Assembly: GCF_014207635.1 (NCBI RefSeq)
Contig: NZ_JACHIE010000006.1
Span: forward strand, 62,001 to 126,000
Direction of reading: 5' to 3'
DNA from: Acetobacter lovaniensis
GTDB taxonomy: Bacteria; Pseudomonadota; Alphaproteobacteria; Acetobacterales; Acetobacteraceae
DNA length: 64,000 nt
A model generated the notes under the pieces. That model was not told the origin of the DNA, did no database searches, and worked only from the letters and a program-made list of their open reading frames with translations. Positions 52,699 through 61,717 of the stretch are shown here, one piece after another. A program made the position numbers and the translations under genes. Position 1 is the first letter of the stretch; each line of letters starts with the position of its first letter.

Positions 52699-53985
52699 TC
52701 ATGCTCCGGTTTGCGGAGCGCGTGCGGAGCCAGCAAGCCGGGCACGCGCCAGTCCCCACCCGACCATTAAAAAGACCCACCCTGCCGTGCGTTCCGTAAA
52801 CAGGGAACTGGTCGAGGCAAGGGGCCAGAACAGCATGCACGCTGTAATAAAAAGCATGGCTTGCATAAGGTCCCGGCCCGCAAGTGCGGCCTGAAGCAGT
52901 TTTTTCAACCAGAGCAGAACCATCCATACAAACAGGAACAGTCCTGACAGCCCCGCCGTGGTGGCGATTTCCAGATAGGTGTTGTGCGGGTGAATGGTGC
53001 ACCCCGCTCCTATGTCCTGCCCGGCAATCATGCTGGTAAACTGCGGAATACCGTACAGATAGGCTGTCTCGCCACAATGGATGCGAAAACCGTTATAGCC
53101 CAGCCCAAGCAGGGGGTGCGCGTGCACCATGTTGAGCGCACGCATATAAAGCTGGCCATAAGGGGACTGCGAAAAATGCCCGAGTTGCTCAAAAAAGCGC
53201 AGGATCAGCTTGTTATAGGACGGGGGGGAGATAAACGGCAGGAGCCCCAGCGCCACAACACCGGACAGTGTGGCCAGCAGAACCGTAACCCGTGTGGTTT
53301 TGACCAGCATGGCGCACAGGAAAAATCCAAAAAACACCAGCAGTGCGGGCATTCTCTGCCCGATCATGACCATGGTCAGCAGTAGAAAAGACATAAGGGC
53401 CAGCCCCGCCAGCTTCCGGGCCAGCTCCTTTTTCTGCACCATGCGCATGGGGTAGATCATCAGTCCGGGGAACATGATGATTGCGAGGGGTGGTCCGGCA
53501 CGGGGTTGAAAAAACGGGCCGGTCAGGGCGCCATCCTGCCAGCGGGGATAGCCCCACAGGTTAACTCCGAGCAGATACTGCTCCCAGCACTGGCAGATGA
53601 TCCACACCCCGGCCAGTGTGACGCTCAGACCCAGCAGGTGCTGCTTTTGCGCACTATCCAGCAGCCATTCTTCCAGCGCTTTGACAAAAACAAAATAACG
53701 CAGGAGCGCTATGGCTTCCAGAACGGCATGTGTGGACCCGTTGAGTATGGAGGAAACAACGATAACGCCCCAAAGCCCCAGAGCGCAGGGGAACCACCCA
53801 TGCAGGAGGCATCGGTAATGTTTTTCAAAAGTGCAGTATAGTAAAAAGCTTATTGCAATAAACAGGATACTCAGATCCGCTATGGCGCGACCACGTAATT
53901 GGAAAAAAGGCAGGAAAACACAGAGGGCCAGAGAGATTTTTTTTAAATGAACATCGCACGATATAAGAAAGGTTTTCATGGTCAT
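52699..53985 (-). CDS. O-antigen ligase/polymerase-family membrane protein
   Basis: A 428-residue inner-membrane protein with about ten to twelve helices and the Wzy/WaaL-family signature HPHNTYLEIATTAGLSGLFLF in the long periplasmic loop before the last helices (short key part HPHNTYLEI). It joins polysaccharide to a lipid acceptor or polymerises units; which of the two cannot be told by eye. The ATG at 53985 has GGAG upstream; a further ATG two codons on is equal. It is convergent with the che operon, with no gene between. Upstream of it 53986-54356 (371 bases) has no believable gene. Confidence 0.8.
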   Translation of the reverse strand: MTMKTFLISCDVHLKKISLALCVFLPFFQLRGRAIADLSILFIAISFLLYCTFEKHYRCLLHGWFPCALGLWGVIVVSSILNGSTHAVLEAIALLRYFVFVKALEEWLLDSAQKQHLLGLSVTLAGVWIICQCWEQYLLGVNLWGYPRWQDGALTGPFFQPRAGPPLAIIMFPGLMIYPMRMVQKKELARKLAGLALMSFLLLTMVMIGQRMPALLVFFGFFLCAMLVKTTRVTVLLATLSGVVALGLLPFISPPSYNKLILRFFEQLGHFSQSPYGQLYMRALNMVHAHPLLGLGYNGFRIHCGETAYLYGIPQFTSMIAGQDIGAGCTIHPHNTYLEIATTAGLSGLFLFVWMVLLWLKKLLQAALAGRDLMQAMLFITACMLFWPLASTSSLFTERTAGWVFLMVGWGLARARLAGSARAPQTGA

Positions 53986-54356
53986 ATCGGGGCGCTCCAG
54001 TCAAACCTGATATTAAAAGACTCTTTGCGCAAAAGCCATTCTTAAAGCACCCGTGAGGAACGCTCCTCTGTAAGGGGTGTTCCGGGTGAGGGGTTTTGGA
54101 AAGATAATGGAATGGTCGGGGTTTTTGTTGGTGAGGTATTGGCGGGGTTTATTGTGCACAATGGCGGAGAAGACACGCGGAGGCCGCGCCGCAAGGGGGG
54201 CTCCTGCGCAGGAGAATGAAAAACCTGTTGCCACTGGCAATGGTTTTCCCCGCAGGGCTGCGGGGATAAGGGGCGGAAAGGGGGTGGGCAGACCATGCTG
54301 GGTATATGCGCTGGCTTGCGCTCCGGTGGTCTGGCCCTGTGGTCTGTTCGGGCTGT
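53986..54356. other. Intergenic region between the ligase-like gene and flhF
   Basis: This stretch contains short overlapping reading frames on both strands without ribosome sites or recognisable products. A 10-base pairing with two G-U steps (54058-54067 with 54073-54082) and a CCCCGCA/TGCGGGG hairpin (54248-54265) occur, but the T-run of the second is on the wrong side for termination. The promoter of the ligase-like gene should lie near 53986-54050. Confidence 0.45.
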
Positions 54357-55217
54357 TCAGGAGGGCAGGGTCAGCAGCCGGTTTGCCAGAACGGAGGCGT
54401 TAAGAGGCACCAGCCCACCCACAATGCTGGAGGAGCAACTGCCATAGGTCAGGGTTAAGCCGCAGGCGGCAGCGGCAATAATGCCCCCCACCCGACCTGC
54501 CTGATCCATTTTGCTGGCAACCATGGTGGTGGCGCCCTGCTGGGCAAAGGCATAGCCGATATCGGCCGATTCCTCGGCATCCAGCCCGGCGGGCAAGACC
54601 AGACTGAGTGTTGCACCAATACGTTCGACCATCTGCATCATTCTGCCCATGCTGACTGGGGAATAGACGCAAATACCCGGTAGATCGACCAGAATAGGCT
54701 GCCCCGGCTCCTTGTGGTGCACGGCATCGGCCAGAATTTCGGGCGTGTTCCCCTGAATGATGGGAATATTATAGGGCTGGAGCAGAGCCGAGAGCTTGGC
54801 AAAGCTGCCAGCCGTATGGTCGCACGCAATAATCAGGGGTGGGGGGCTGTTCCTGTGTTCTTCGGCCAGAACGTAGCGTGCGGCCAGCTTGGCCAGCACC
54901 AGCGTTTTGCCTGACCCGGAAGCCCCGCCAAAGGCAAGGGGGGTCTGCGTGGCGTCGGGCAGGGTGCCAAAGGAGAGCATATTGCTCAGCCCGTCGGCCA
55001 GTGTTTTGCCTGCAAGGGCCTGAATGAGCGGCTGCGGCACGGAGTGCCAGCGCAGAATGTCCTCTACCCTCAGGTGGCTGACCGGCAGGGCTACGCCATT
55101 GGTCGCGGCTGTACTGTCATCCGTGGCCTGTTCCGGCACGGCTGATTCCTTCCGCGTGTTTCCCTGACGGCGCTCCGCAACCTTCTGGCTTGCGGTGTCG
55201 GAGGGACTATCCTGCAT
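54357..55217 (-). CDS. flhF: Flagellar SRP-type GTPase FlhF (divergent)
   Basis: FlhF places and counts flagella. The 286-residue protein has an N-terminal variable part (Ser/Thr/Glu-rich), an NG-like domain and the P-loop GGASGSGKT (97-105). Other GTPase motifs are altered: where DTAGR is expected it reads VDLPG (about 177-181), and the G4 motif is SKMD (235-238) rather than TKLD. Both changes would be compatible with weak or different hydrolysis. It lies 35 bases after flhA on the same strand, the classic flhA-flhF order. Confidence 0.8.
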   Translation of the reverse strand: MQDSPSDTASQKVAERRQGNTRKESAVPEQATDDSTAATNGVALPVSHLRVEDILRWHSVPQPLIQALAGKTLADGLSNMLSFGTLPDATQTPLAFGGASGSGKTLVLAKLAARYVLAEEHRNSPPPLIIACDHTAGSFAKLSALLQPYNIPIIQGNTPEILADAVHHKEPGQPILVDLPGICVYSPVSMGRMMQMVERIGATLSLVLPAGLDAEESADIGYAFAQQGATTMVASKMDQAGRVGGIIAAAACGLTLTYGSCSSSIVGGLVPLNASVLANRLLTLPS

Positions 55218-55252
55218 ATTCTACTCCCATGCTGCGGTCTTCTGGCGGACTG

Positions 55253-57448
55253 TCACGATATGGTCGCAACTGTCTTGATCCGGGCACGTGGGTATATCTC
55301 AGCTTGTGACAGAACGGAAATGGAAGGACGGACACGTTCGACAATGGCGTGCATGGAATCTCTTACAGGGGAGGCGACAACAATAACCGGAATTTCGCCG
55401 TTTGTGGAAAGGGCGTTAAAGGTATCGCGCAGTTTTCCCACAAAAACATTGAGCATGGAAGGCGGCATGGCCAGCTTGCGGTCTTCCGCCGGGCCGGTGA
55501 TATGCGCCATAAAATCCGATTCCCATTTGGAGGAAAGGGTTACAATGGGAATATATCCCCCCGGCCCAACCAGCGCGTTGCAGATCTGACGGGACAGGCG
55601 CATGCGCACATGGTTGGTCAGCGGTCCAATACCGCGCAGGCCCATGCCGCACGCTTCCTGAATGCTTTCCAGAATGGTGGGCAGGTCACGGATGGAAACA
55701 CGCTCGGCCAGCAGGGCCTGCAACACGCGCTGCACGGTGCTCAGCGGCACCTGCGAGGGAATAAGGTCGTTGACCAGCTTCTGCTGCTCACGCGGCAGGT
55801 CGTCCAGCAGGGCCTGTGTGGCCACATAGGTCAGCAGGTCCGGCAGGTTGCTGCGCACCATCTCGCTCAGATGGGTGACAATCACGCTGGCCGGGTCCAC
55901 CACGGTGCAGTTCATGGCCATGGCTTTGGTTTTCTGCGCAGGGTCTATCCATACCGCGGGCAGGCCAAAGGCGGGTTCTGTCGTTTTTTCGCCTGCCACG
56001 GGGGGTGCCCCACCAGAGGGGGTCATGGCCAGCAGCTTGTGAGGCCGGACCTCGCCCGAGGCGATCTCGATCTCCTTGAGCTTGATGACGTATTTTTCCG
56101 AGGGCAGGTGGATGTTGTCCTGAATACGCACAGGCGGGGTGACAAAGCCCATCTCGGTCGCAACCGAGCGGCGCAGCGCCTTGATCTGCTCGGCAAGCTG
56201 GGGGGTGTCTCCCCCTGTCAGGGGCAGCAGGCCAAAGCCCAGCTCAAGACGGAGCAGGTCGAGCTTGAGAATGTCGGAAATGGGGGTGGTGGTCGCCTGC
56301 GGAGCAATTTCGGTGACGTCCCCATCACTGTCGGCGGCGGGGGCGCGGCTGCGCAGCCAGGCCCCCGTGCCAGCCACGACCGCAATGGCCAGAAAGGGGA
56401 AGGCGGGCAGGCCGGGCATCAGGGCAAACAGGACGGACAGGGCGGCGGCCACACCAAGCGGTTTGGCGTTGCCACTGAGCTGGCGGGCCAGAATAACGTC
56501 CGCCGTGCCATCCGTGCCACCTTTGGTCACCACAATACCGGCGGCGGTGGACACCAGCAGGGCCGGAATCTGGGAGACAAGGCCATCACCCACGGTCAGC
56601 ATGGTAAAGGTGCTTGCGGCTTCGCTCAGCGGCATGCCGTGACGGAGCACGCCAATGGTCAGCCCCCCCACAATGTTGATGGCGGTGATGATGATGCTGG
56701 CGATGGCATCGCCGCGCACAAACTTGGCGGCACCATCCATGGAGCCGTAAAACGCGCTTTCTTCTTCCAGTTCCTTGCGCTTGGCGCGGGCGGAGCGCTC
56801 GTTGATCGCGCCGGAGGCCAGGTCCGCGTCAATGGCCATCTGCTTGCCGGGAATGGAGTCGAGGAAGAAGCGGGCCGCCACTTCCGCAATACGCCCGGAC
56901 CCTTTGGTAATGACCATGAAGTTCACGACCAGCAGGATACAGAAGATGATCCCCCCGATCACCACATCCCCACCCATAAGGAACCCGCCAAAGGCCGCCA
57001 CAACATGGCCTGCGGCATAGGGGCCTTCGCTGCCATGGCTGAGGATCAGGCGCGTGGTCGCAATTTCCAGCGAGAGGCGCAAAAGGGTGGTGAGCAGCAG
57101 AAGCGTGGGGAAGGAGGTAAAATCCAGCGGGCGCTCAAGGAACAGCGCCACCATCAGCACCAGCACCGAGGAGGTGATGGAGATGGACAACCCCATATCC
57201 AGAATAAAGGTGGGCAGCGGCAGGATCAGGATGGACAGCAGAAGCACCACGCCCACTGCCAGCCCTATATCGGTCCCCGGCACGGCGGCGCGCCAGGGCA
57301 GGGCTTTCCACCCGCCATTGCGCAGGGTGCCTGCCGCGTGGGTCAGCAGGCGCGAGCCCGATGTAAACCTCAGGCGTGCGGCTGCGGTTCTGTCCGCCAG
57401 TTTTCCTGCGGCGGCTTTGTTGACCGAGTTGCCATCGGCAGTATCCAA
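55253..57448 (-). CDS. flhA: Flagellar export gate protein FlhA
   Basis: FlhA forms the nonameric gate that receives export cargo. The 731 residues contain an N-terminal extension of about 60 residues, eight membrane helices (about 60-360) with the signature FTSFPTLLLLTTLLRLSLEIATTR in the first region (key part PTLLLLTTLLRLSLEIATTR) and the GDAIASIIITAINIVGGL block, then the cytoplasmic domain ending near RARIKTVATIS. The start is a TTG at 57448 with AAGGAAA eight bases upstream; no ATG is near. flhF follows downstream on the same strand. The divergent TPR gene starts 272 bases away. Confidence 0.96.
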   Translation of the reverse strand: MDTADGNSVNKAAAGKLADRTAAARLRFTSGSRLLTHAAGTLRNGGWKALPWRAAVPGTDIGLAVGVVLLLSILILPLPTFILDMGLSISITSSVLVLMVALFLERPLDFTSFPTLLLLTTLLRLSLEIATTRLILSHGSEGPYAAGHVVAAFGGFLMGGDVVIGGIIFCILLVVNFMVITKGSGRIAEVAARFFLDSIPGKQMAIDADLASGAINERSARAKRKELEEESAFYGSMDGAAKFVRGDAIASIIITAINIVGGLTIGVLRHGMPLSEAASTFTMLTVGDGLVSQIPALLVSTAAGIVVTKGGTDGTADVILARQLSGNAKPLGVAAALSVLFALMPGLPAFPFLAIAVVAGTGAWLRSRAPAADSDGDVTEIAPQATTTPISDILKLDLLRLELGFGLLPLTGGDTPQLAEQIKALRRSVATEMGFVTPPVRIQDNIHLPSEKYVIKLKEIEIASGEVRPHKLLAMTPSGGAPPVAGEKTTEPAFGLPAVWIDPAQKTKAMAMNCTVVDPASVIVTHLSEMVRSNLPDLLTYVATQALLDDLPREQQKLVNDLIPSQVPLSTVQRVLQALLAERVSIRDLPTILESIQEACGMGLRGIGPLTNHVRMRLSRQICNALVGPGGYIPIVTLSSKWESDFMAHITGPAEDRKLAMPPSMLNVFVGKLRDTFNALSTNGEIPVIVVASPVRDSMHAIVERVRPSISVLSQAEIYPRARIKTVATIS

Positions 57449-57719
57449 GAACCACGTTTCCTTTTGTAACCGGGCGGCACGGCTCGTGGCGGATTGTGTG
57501 ACGCTGGTCCATCCTGCCGCGCATCTGGACCGGCCACGCCATAGAGGGCCATGCCTGTGCCCCAGTTATTACAGTTATCACCAAGTGTCATTCAAGGCCA
57601 GAAAATGGTTCTGGCCGTGCGGCTCTGTCCGCCATGGGTATTGCAGCGGGTTGGGTCTGGTTAAGTCGGGGCGGTATGGTAAGATCACCCACCATGATCA
57701 CAGGATGCAGATAGGCGAC

Positions 57720-59294
57720 ATGAAAGCGACTTGGGAACCTGAAAAAGCCCATATGCAAAAGCTGGTGGCCCGCAAAGACGCCGTTTTGCAAAATCCCACG
57801 CCCATGAGTGTCGGCCAGCTCTGCGAGGAGCTGTGCCGGGCCGAACTGGCGGGGGAAGCGGTCAGGCTGTCGCTGGAAATGGTGCGGCGCGAGCCCGATA
57901 ACGTGGCGTATCTGCTGGTTGCCGCCTTTGTGCTGAGTACGCATGTCTTCCGGTACGATATTGCCGTGGCGCTGTTGCGCAAGGCCATGCTGCTGGAGCC
58001 CGATAACCCCGCCATCAAGATCCTGCTGGCGCAGGCCCTGATTGTGAACGGGGACCTTGCGGGCGGCACGGCGCTGTTTTCGGACATCATCAAGCTCTAT
58101 CCCAGCCAGCGCGTGGTGGCCACGGTGCAGATTTCGCAGGTTTTCCTGCGCATGGGCTACCCGGTAGAGGCGTTGAACATCCTCCTGTTCGCCGTGCAGC
58201 AGGAGCCGGGGCAACCTGCGCTGTATAACGCGGTGGGGTGTGCGCTGGGCTGCCTCAACCGTGCGGAGGAGGCCCTGCCGTGGTACGAGCAGGCCCTGCA
58301 TATGGCCCCGCATGATGAAGGCATCCAGCTTGGTGCGGCCATTGCCACGCTCAAGGCAGGCCATTATGCCAGAGGGTGGGAACTGTTTGCGCAGCGGTCC
58401 CACAAGCTGACATCGGTTACAAAATGGTTCGGTCAGTTTCCCCGCCTGCAACCTGATAATGACGTGGCGGGCAAAACGGTTGTACTGTTTCAGGAGCAGG
58501 GGCTGGGCGATACGCTCCAGTTCATCCGTTTTGCCCCGGTTCTGGTGGCGCGCGGCGCGCGGGTGACTGTGGCTGTGGGGGGCTCTCTTGTGCGGCTGAT
58601 CAGCCAGTCCTACCCGGAGCTGACCGTGCGTGACGCGGTGCAGTTCGGGCTGGATGAGAGCTTTGATTATGCCCTGCCCATTCCCAACCTGCCCTATGTG
58701 ACCCGGATGCAGAGTGTGGCGGATATTCCCGACACAATGCCCTACCTGCGCGCGGACCCGCAGGACGTGGCGCGCTTTGCCGCCCTGCTGCCAGCAGCCG
58801 GGCCGCGCATTGGTCTGGTCTGGTCGGGGGAGAGGCGGACATCCGCGCAGGATGTCATGGCCAACCAGCTCCGTTCGAGCACGCTGCCCGTTATGGCAGG
58901 GGCCCTGACCCCGGTGGATGCAACGCTGGTCAGCCTCCAGCTTGGCAGCCCGCGGGAGGATATGGCGGAGTGGCATGGCCAGCCGGTCTGTGACCTGATG
59001 GACAGCGTAACGGACATGGCCGATACCGCTGCGATCATAGCCAGTCTGGACCTTGTGATTTCGGTTGATACGTCTGTCCTGCATCTGGCGGGCGCACTGG
59101 GCAGGCCGGTGTGGCTGCTCAGCCGGTGGGATGCCTGCTGGCGGTGGCTGGATAGTGGGGAAACCACGGCATGGTACCCCACCATGCGTATTTTCCGCCC
59201 GCAGGAGCGCTCCTTTGCTCCCGTGCTGCGGCAGATGGGTGAGGCCCTGCAGACATGGGTGGCCACATGGCACGCCACCCACCCCACGCCCTAG
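57720..59294 (+). CDS. TPR protein with a C-terminal GT9-like glycosyltransferase domain (first copy)
   Basis: The 524-residue protein has TPR-like helical repeats (about 20-250, including VRREPDNVAYLLVAAFVLSTH and LYNAVGCALGCLNRAEEALPWYEQAL, in which AEEALPWYEQAL is a canonical unit) and from about residue 270 a domain that contains FQEQGLGDTLQFIRF, IGLVWSG, SLDLVISVDTSVLHLAGALG and a WYPTMRIFRPQ end, close to the GT9/ADP-heptose-transferase fold. TPR-glycosyltransferases such as FlmG of Caulobacter bind flagellin and glycosylate it. It is beside flhA; a paralog follows downstream. The ATG at 57720 is chosen; 57705 is possible. Confidence 0.8.
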   Translation: MKATWEPEKAHMQKLVARKDAVLQNPTPMSVGQLCEELCRAELAGEAVRLSLEMVRREPDNVAYLLVAAFVLSTHVFRYDIAVALLRKAMLLEPDNPAIKILLAQALIVNGDLAGGTALFSDIIKLYPSQRVVATVQISQVFLRMGYPVEALNILLFAVQQEPGQPALYNAVGCALGCLNRAEEALPWYEQALHMAPHDEGIQLGAAIATLKAGHYARGWELFAQRSHKLTSVTKWFGQFPRLQPDNDVAGKTVVLFQEQGLGDTLQFIRFAPVLVARGARVTVAVGGSLVRLISQSYPELTVRDAVQFGLDESFDYALPIPNLPYVTRMQSVADIPDTMPYLRADPQDVARFAALLPAAGPRIGLVWSGERRTSAQDVMANQLRSSTLPVMAGALTPVDATLVSLQLGSPREDMAEWHGQPVCDLMDSVTDMADTAAIIASLDLVISVDTSVLHLAGALGRPVWLLSRWDACWRWLDSGETTAWYPTMRIFRPQERSFAPVLRQMGEALQTWVATWHATHPTP

Positions 59295-59335
59295 ACGCAC
59301 TGGCGACACCCGTGGAGAGAACAGAGGACCAGCCA

Positions 59336-60934
59336 ATGGACCAGCCAGCACAAGCCCCCACCATAAGGTTGCCCAAAGGCATGACCGTGGAAAGGCTGTG
59401 GGAGGCCAGACAGGCTCTGTTGCAGAACCCCACTCCTGAGGGGCTTAAAAGTCTGGCAACGCTGATCTTTGATGCGCAGCAGTATGTTGCGGGCGAACGT
59501 CTTGTGCTGGACGTTATTGCCGCGCATCAGGACAACCTGCCCCTGCTGCTGGCCGCGGCCGATGTGCTGGCCACCTACACCATGCGCTACGATATGATCG
59601 TGGCCATTCTGGGCAAGGTGCTGACCGCGCTGCCCCATATGGCCCAGCTCAAGGTTTTTTTAGCCACGGCGCTGGTCACCAAAGGGGACGTTGCCGCTGG
59701 CCTGCGCATTTTTACCGAGATCATGCAGCAGCACCCCGAACTGCATCAGGATGCATGCGAGCATCTGGTGGTGGCCCTGCTGGATGCGGGCTACGCGCAG
59801 GAAGGGTATATGGTGCTGGATGCGTGGTTCAGGGATAAAAAACCGGTCACGACCGCGTTGCTCAACAACATGGGCTGTGTGCTGCAACGCCTGAACCGAT
59901 CGGAAGAAGCGCTGGGCTGGTACAGAAAAGCGCTGGAAAATGACCCCCATAATGCCAGCACCCGCATGGGGTATGCGGTGGCTTTGTTCAAAACCGGGCA
60001 GTTTAAAGAAGGTGCCCCCTATTACTTTGCCCGCATGGGGCTGGTGCAGGATACGGTCAGTTGGTACCTGTCCCTGCCGCGCTTGCAAAAAGGGGCCCCC
60101 CTGCAGGGCAGAAACCTGATTTTCTATCAGGAGCAGGGGCTGGGCGATACGCTCCAGTTCATCCGTTACCTGCCCATGGTTGTGGCGCAGGGGGCGCGGG
60201 TTACGCTGGTTGTGCCCACAACGCTGGCCCGCCTGCTCAGCCTTGCCTTCCCGCAGGTCCGGGTGGTGACGGAACAGGATTTTGCCCCGCAGGATGGGTA
60301 TGATGCCATTCTGCCCATTCCCGACCTGCCCTTTGTCATGGGGCTGGAAACACTGGCCGATATTCCCGCACAGGTGCCCTATCTGGGCGCCGTGCCAGCC
60401 GATTGTGCGCGTCTGGCGGAACTGCTGCCAGCGCGGCGGCCCCGTATTGGCCTTGTGTGGTCCGGAGGGCGGCGCACAAAAGCCATGGATGTGCTGACCG
60501 ACCAGCGCCGTTCCACAACAGCGGGGCAGATGCTGGCCGCCATTACCCCGGTGGACGCCACACTGGTCAATCTCCAGCTTGGCCCCCGCCGGGAGGACCT
60601 TGCCGCCTGGCACGGCCAGCCGGTGTGCGACATCATGGACCATGCGCACGACATGGCCGACACCGCCGCCCTGATTGAGAATCTGGACCTTGTGATTTCG
60701 GTCGATACATCGGTCGTGCATCTGGCGGGCGCACTGGGCAAACCCGTGTGGCTGCTCAGCCGGTGGGATGGATGCTGGCGGTGGGGAGATACGGGGGAAA
60801 CCTCCCCCTGGTACCCCACCATGCGTATTTTTCGCGCGCAGGAGCGCACGCTTGGCCCGGTGCTGGAGCAGGTGGGGGCAGTCCTGCGCACATGGGTCGC
60901 TACATGGCAGCCGGGCAAGGGCGCGCTGGACTAG
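59336..60934 (+). CDS. TPR protein with a C-terminal GT9-like glycosyltransferase domain (second copy)
   Basis: A 532-residue paralog of the upstream gene. Repeats such as LLNNMGCVLQRLNRSEEALGWYRKAL are TPR units; the C-terminal half has YQEQGLGDTLQFIRYLP, IGLVWSGGRRT, NLDLVISVDTSVVHLAGALG and WYPTMRIFRAQE, nearly the same words as in copy one. The N-terminal halves differ more. The ATG at 59336 lies 41 bases after the first gene with AGAGGA upstream; an earlier in-frame start at 59255 would overlap that gene. Two copies suggest two acceptors or sequential sugar additions. Confidence 0.8.
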   Translation: MDQPAQAPTIRLPKGMTVERLWEARQALLQNPTPEGLKSLATLIFDAQQYVAGERLVLDVIAAHQDNLPLLLAAADVLATYTMRYDMIVAILGKVLTALPHMAQLKVFLATALVTKGDVAAGLRIFTEIMQQHPELHQDACEHLVVALLDAGYAQEGYMVLDAWFRDKKPVTTALLNNMGCVLQRLNRSEEALGWYRKALENDPHNASTRMGYAVALFKTGQFKEGAPYYFARMGLVQDTVSWYLSLPRLQKGAPLQGRNLIFYQEQGLGDTLQFIRYLPMVVAQGARVTLVVPTTLARLLSLAFPQVRVVTEQDFAPQDGYDAILPIPDLPFVMGLETLADIPAQVPYLGAVPADCARLAELLPARRPRIGLVWSGGRRTKAMDVLTDQRRSTTAGQMLAAITPVDATLVNLQLGPRREDLAAWHGQPVCDIMDHAHDMADTAALIENLDLVISVDTSVVHLAGALGKPVWLLSRWDGCWRWGDTGETSPWYPTMRIFRAQERTLGPVLEQVGAVLRTWVATWQPGKGALD

Positions 60935-61101
60935 GCCGGTAATCTCAGGTTTGGTTTTGTGTGAGGCCGTTTGAGTGTGGCACTCTGGCATGCAACGAAT
61001 CGGTCTTTATCCGCACGCGTTCGCTTGTGAATGCATGTGCTGGATGCGTGCAGAATAACCTGTAAGGAGCCCGCGTGTTGAAGGTGTTTTGCGCGTTGCC
61101 T

Positions 61102-61145
61102 CTCTTACACGTCAAACTGTAAGAGCTAGACAACATAGCATGTTG
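61102..61145. repeat. Two adjacent inverted repeats at the left edge of an AT-rich segment
   Basis: CTCTTACA (61102-61109) and TGTAAGAG (61118-61125) form an eight-base perfect dyad with an eight-base loop. Six bases later CAACAT (61131-61136), AGC and ATGTTG (61140-61145) form another. No T-run follows. They sit 50-90 bases before the AT-rich genes, where base composition changes. Confidence 0.6.
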
Positions 61146-61195
61146 CTGCTACTGGCCATGACTATTATCAATACAAAATATTGATTGGAATTAGA

Positions 61196-61717
61196 ATGCC
61201 ATTTAAGAAAACAATTTATTTTTTCATGGTATATTGTGCGGCGTTAGTGGTTTCTTATTTAATATTAATGAGATGCGAAAGTTATTTGTTTGGATTGAGC
61301 ATCTTTTTCGTATCCACTATTTTATCTGCCATGATCCCGGCCGGGATGTTTTATTTTGTCAAAAAATATTCCTTTATCAAATCGTCATTTGAAAATTTTC
61401 TCGTGGCCGTGATCGGCTTTTTTGTCCTGTTTACGTTTTCGGTTTTTGGTCCGGTTTTCATTGACAGGTCCATTTCCTACCATCTGGTGTTTTACGCCGT
61501 AGAGAATGGCGCAATTCAGGAAAATGTTTTTCAGAAACAGTTTGCAGATTCTGTCTTTCAAAAGCGGATACTTGATGCACAGATGGCCAAATTCCTCGAA
61601 AAAACGCCAGAAGGAACGTATGTCCCGACAAAAAAGGCATTTATTTTTTCTGGTATCATGAAGCTTATTGGAAAGCTGTCTGGGACAATGGATAATTATG
61701 ATAAAACAAAGGTATAA
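61196..61717 (+). CDS. Hypothetical membrane protein in an AT-rich segment
   Basis: The 173-residue product has three hydrophobic helices (about 8-25, 29-55 and 69-92: YFFMVYCAALVVSYLILM, LFGLSIFFVSTILSAMIPAG and FLVAVIGFFVLFTFSVFGPV) and a C-terminal soluble part with lysines and phenylalanines. The base composition is strikingly AT-rich compared with the rest of the window, and codons reflect this. I do not recognise a family. The ATG at 61196 (MPFKKTIYF) has GGAA upstream; a TTG at 61181 is an alternative. The next gene overlaps its 3' end by about 20 bases, so both form a unit. Confidence 0.65.
   Translation: MPFKKTIYFFMVYCAALVVSYLILMRCESYLFGLSIFFVSTILSAMIPAGMFYFVKKYSFIKSSFENFLVAVIGFFVLFTFSVFGPVFIDRSISYHLVFYAVENGAIQENVFQKQFADSVFQKRILDAQMAKFLEKTPEGTYVPTKKAFIFSGIMKLIGKLSGTMDNYDKTKV

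Noticed and set aside
54248-54265. CCCCGCA/TGCGGGG hairpin as terminator
   Set aside because: The T-run lies on the 5' side on the + strand, and on the minus strand an A-run follows the stem, so neither strand gives a stem followed by T residues.
54077-54403. 108-codon + strand frame before flhF end
   Set aside because: Overlaps the flhF 3' end antisense and ends in Arg-rich noise; no ribosome site.
55349-57469. Open frame of about 706 codons antisense to flhA
   Set aside because: FlhA on the other strand is certain; the antisense product is Gln/His/Gly-rich with no domain.
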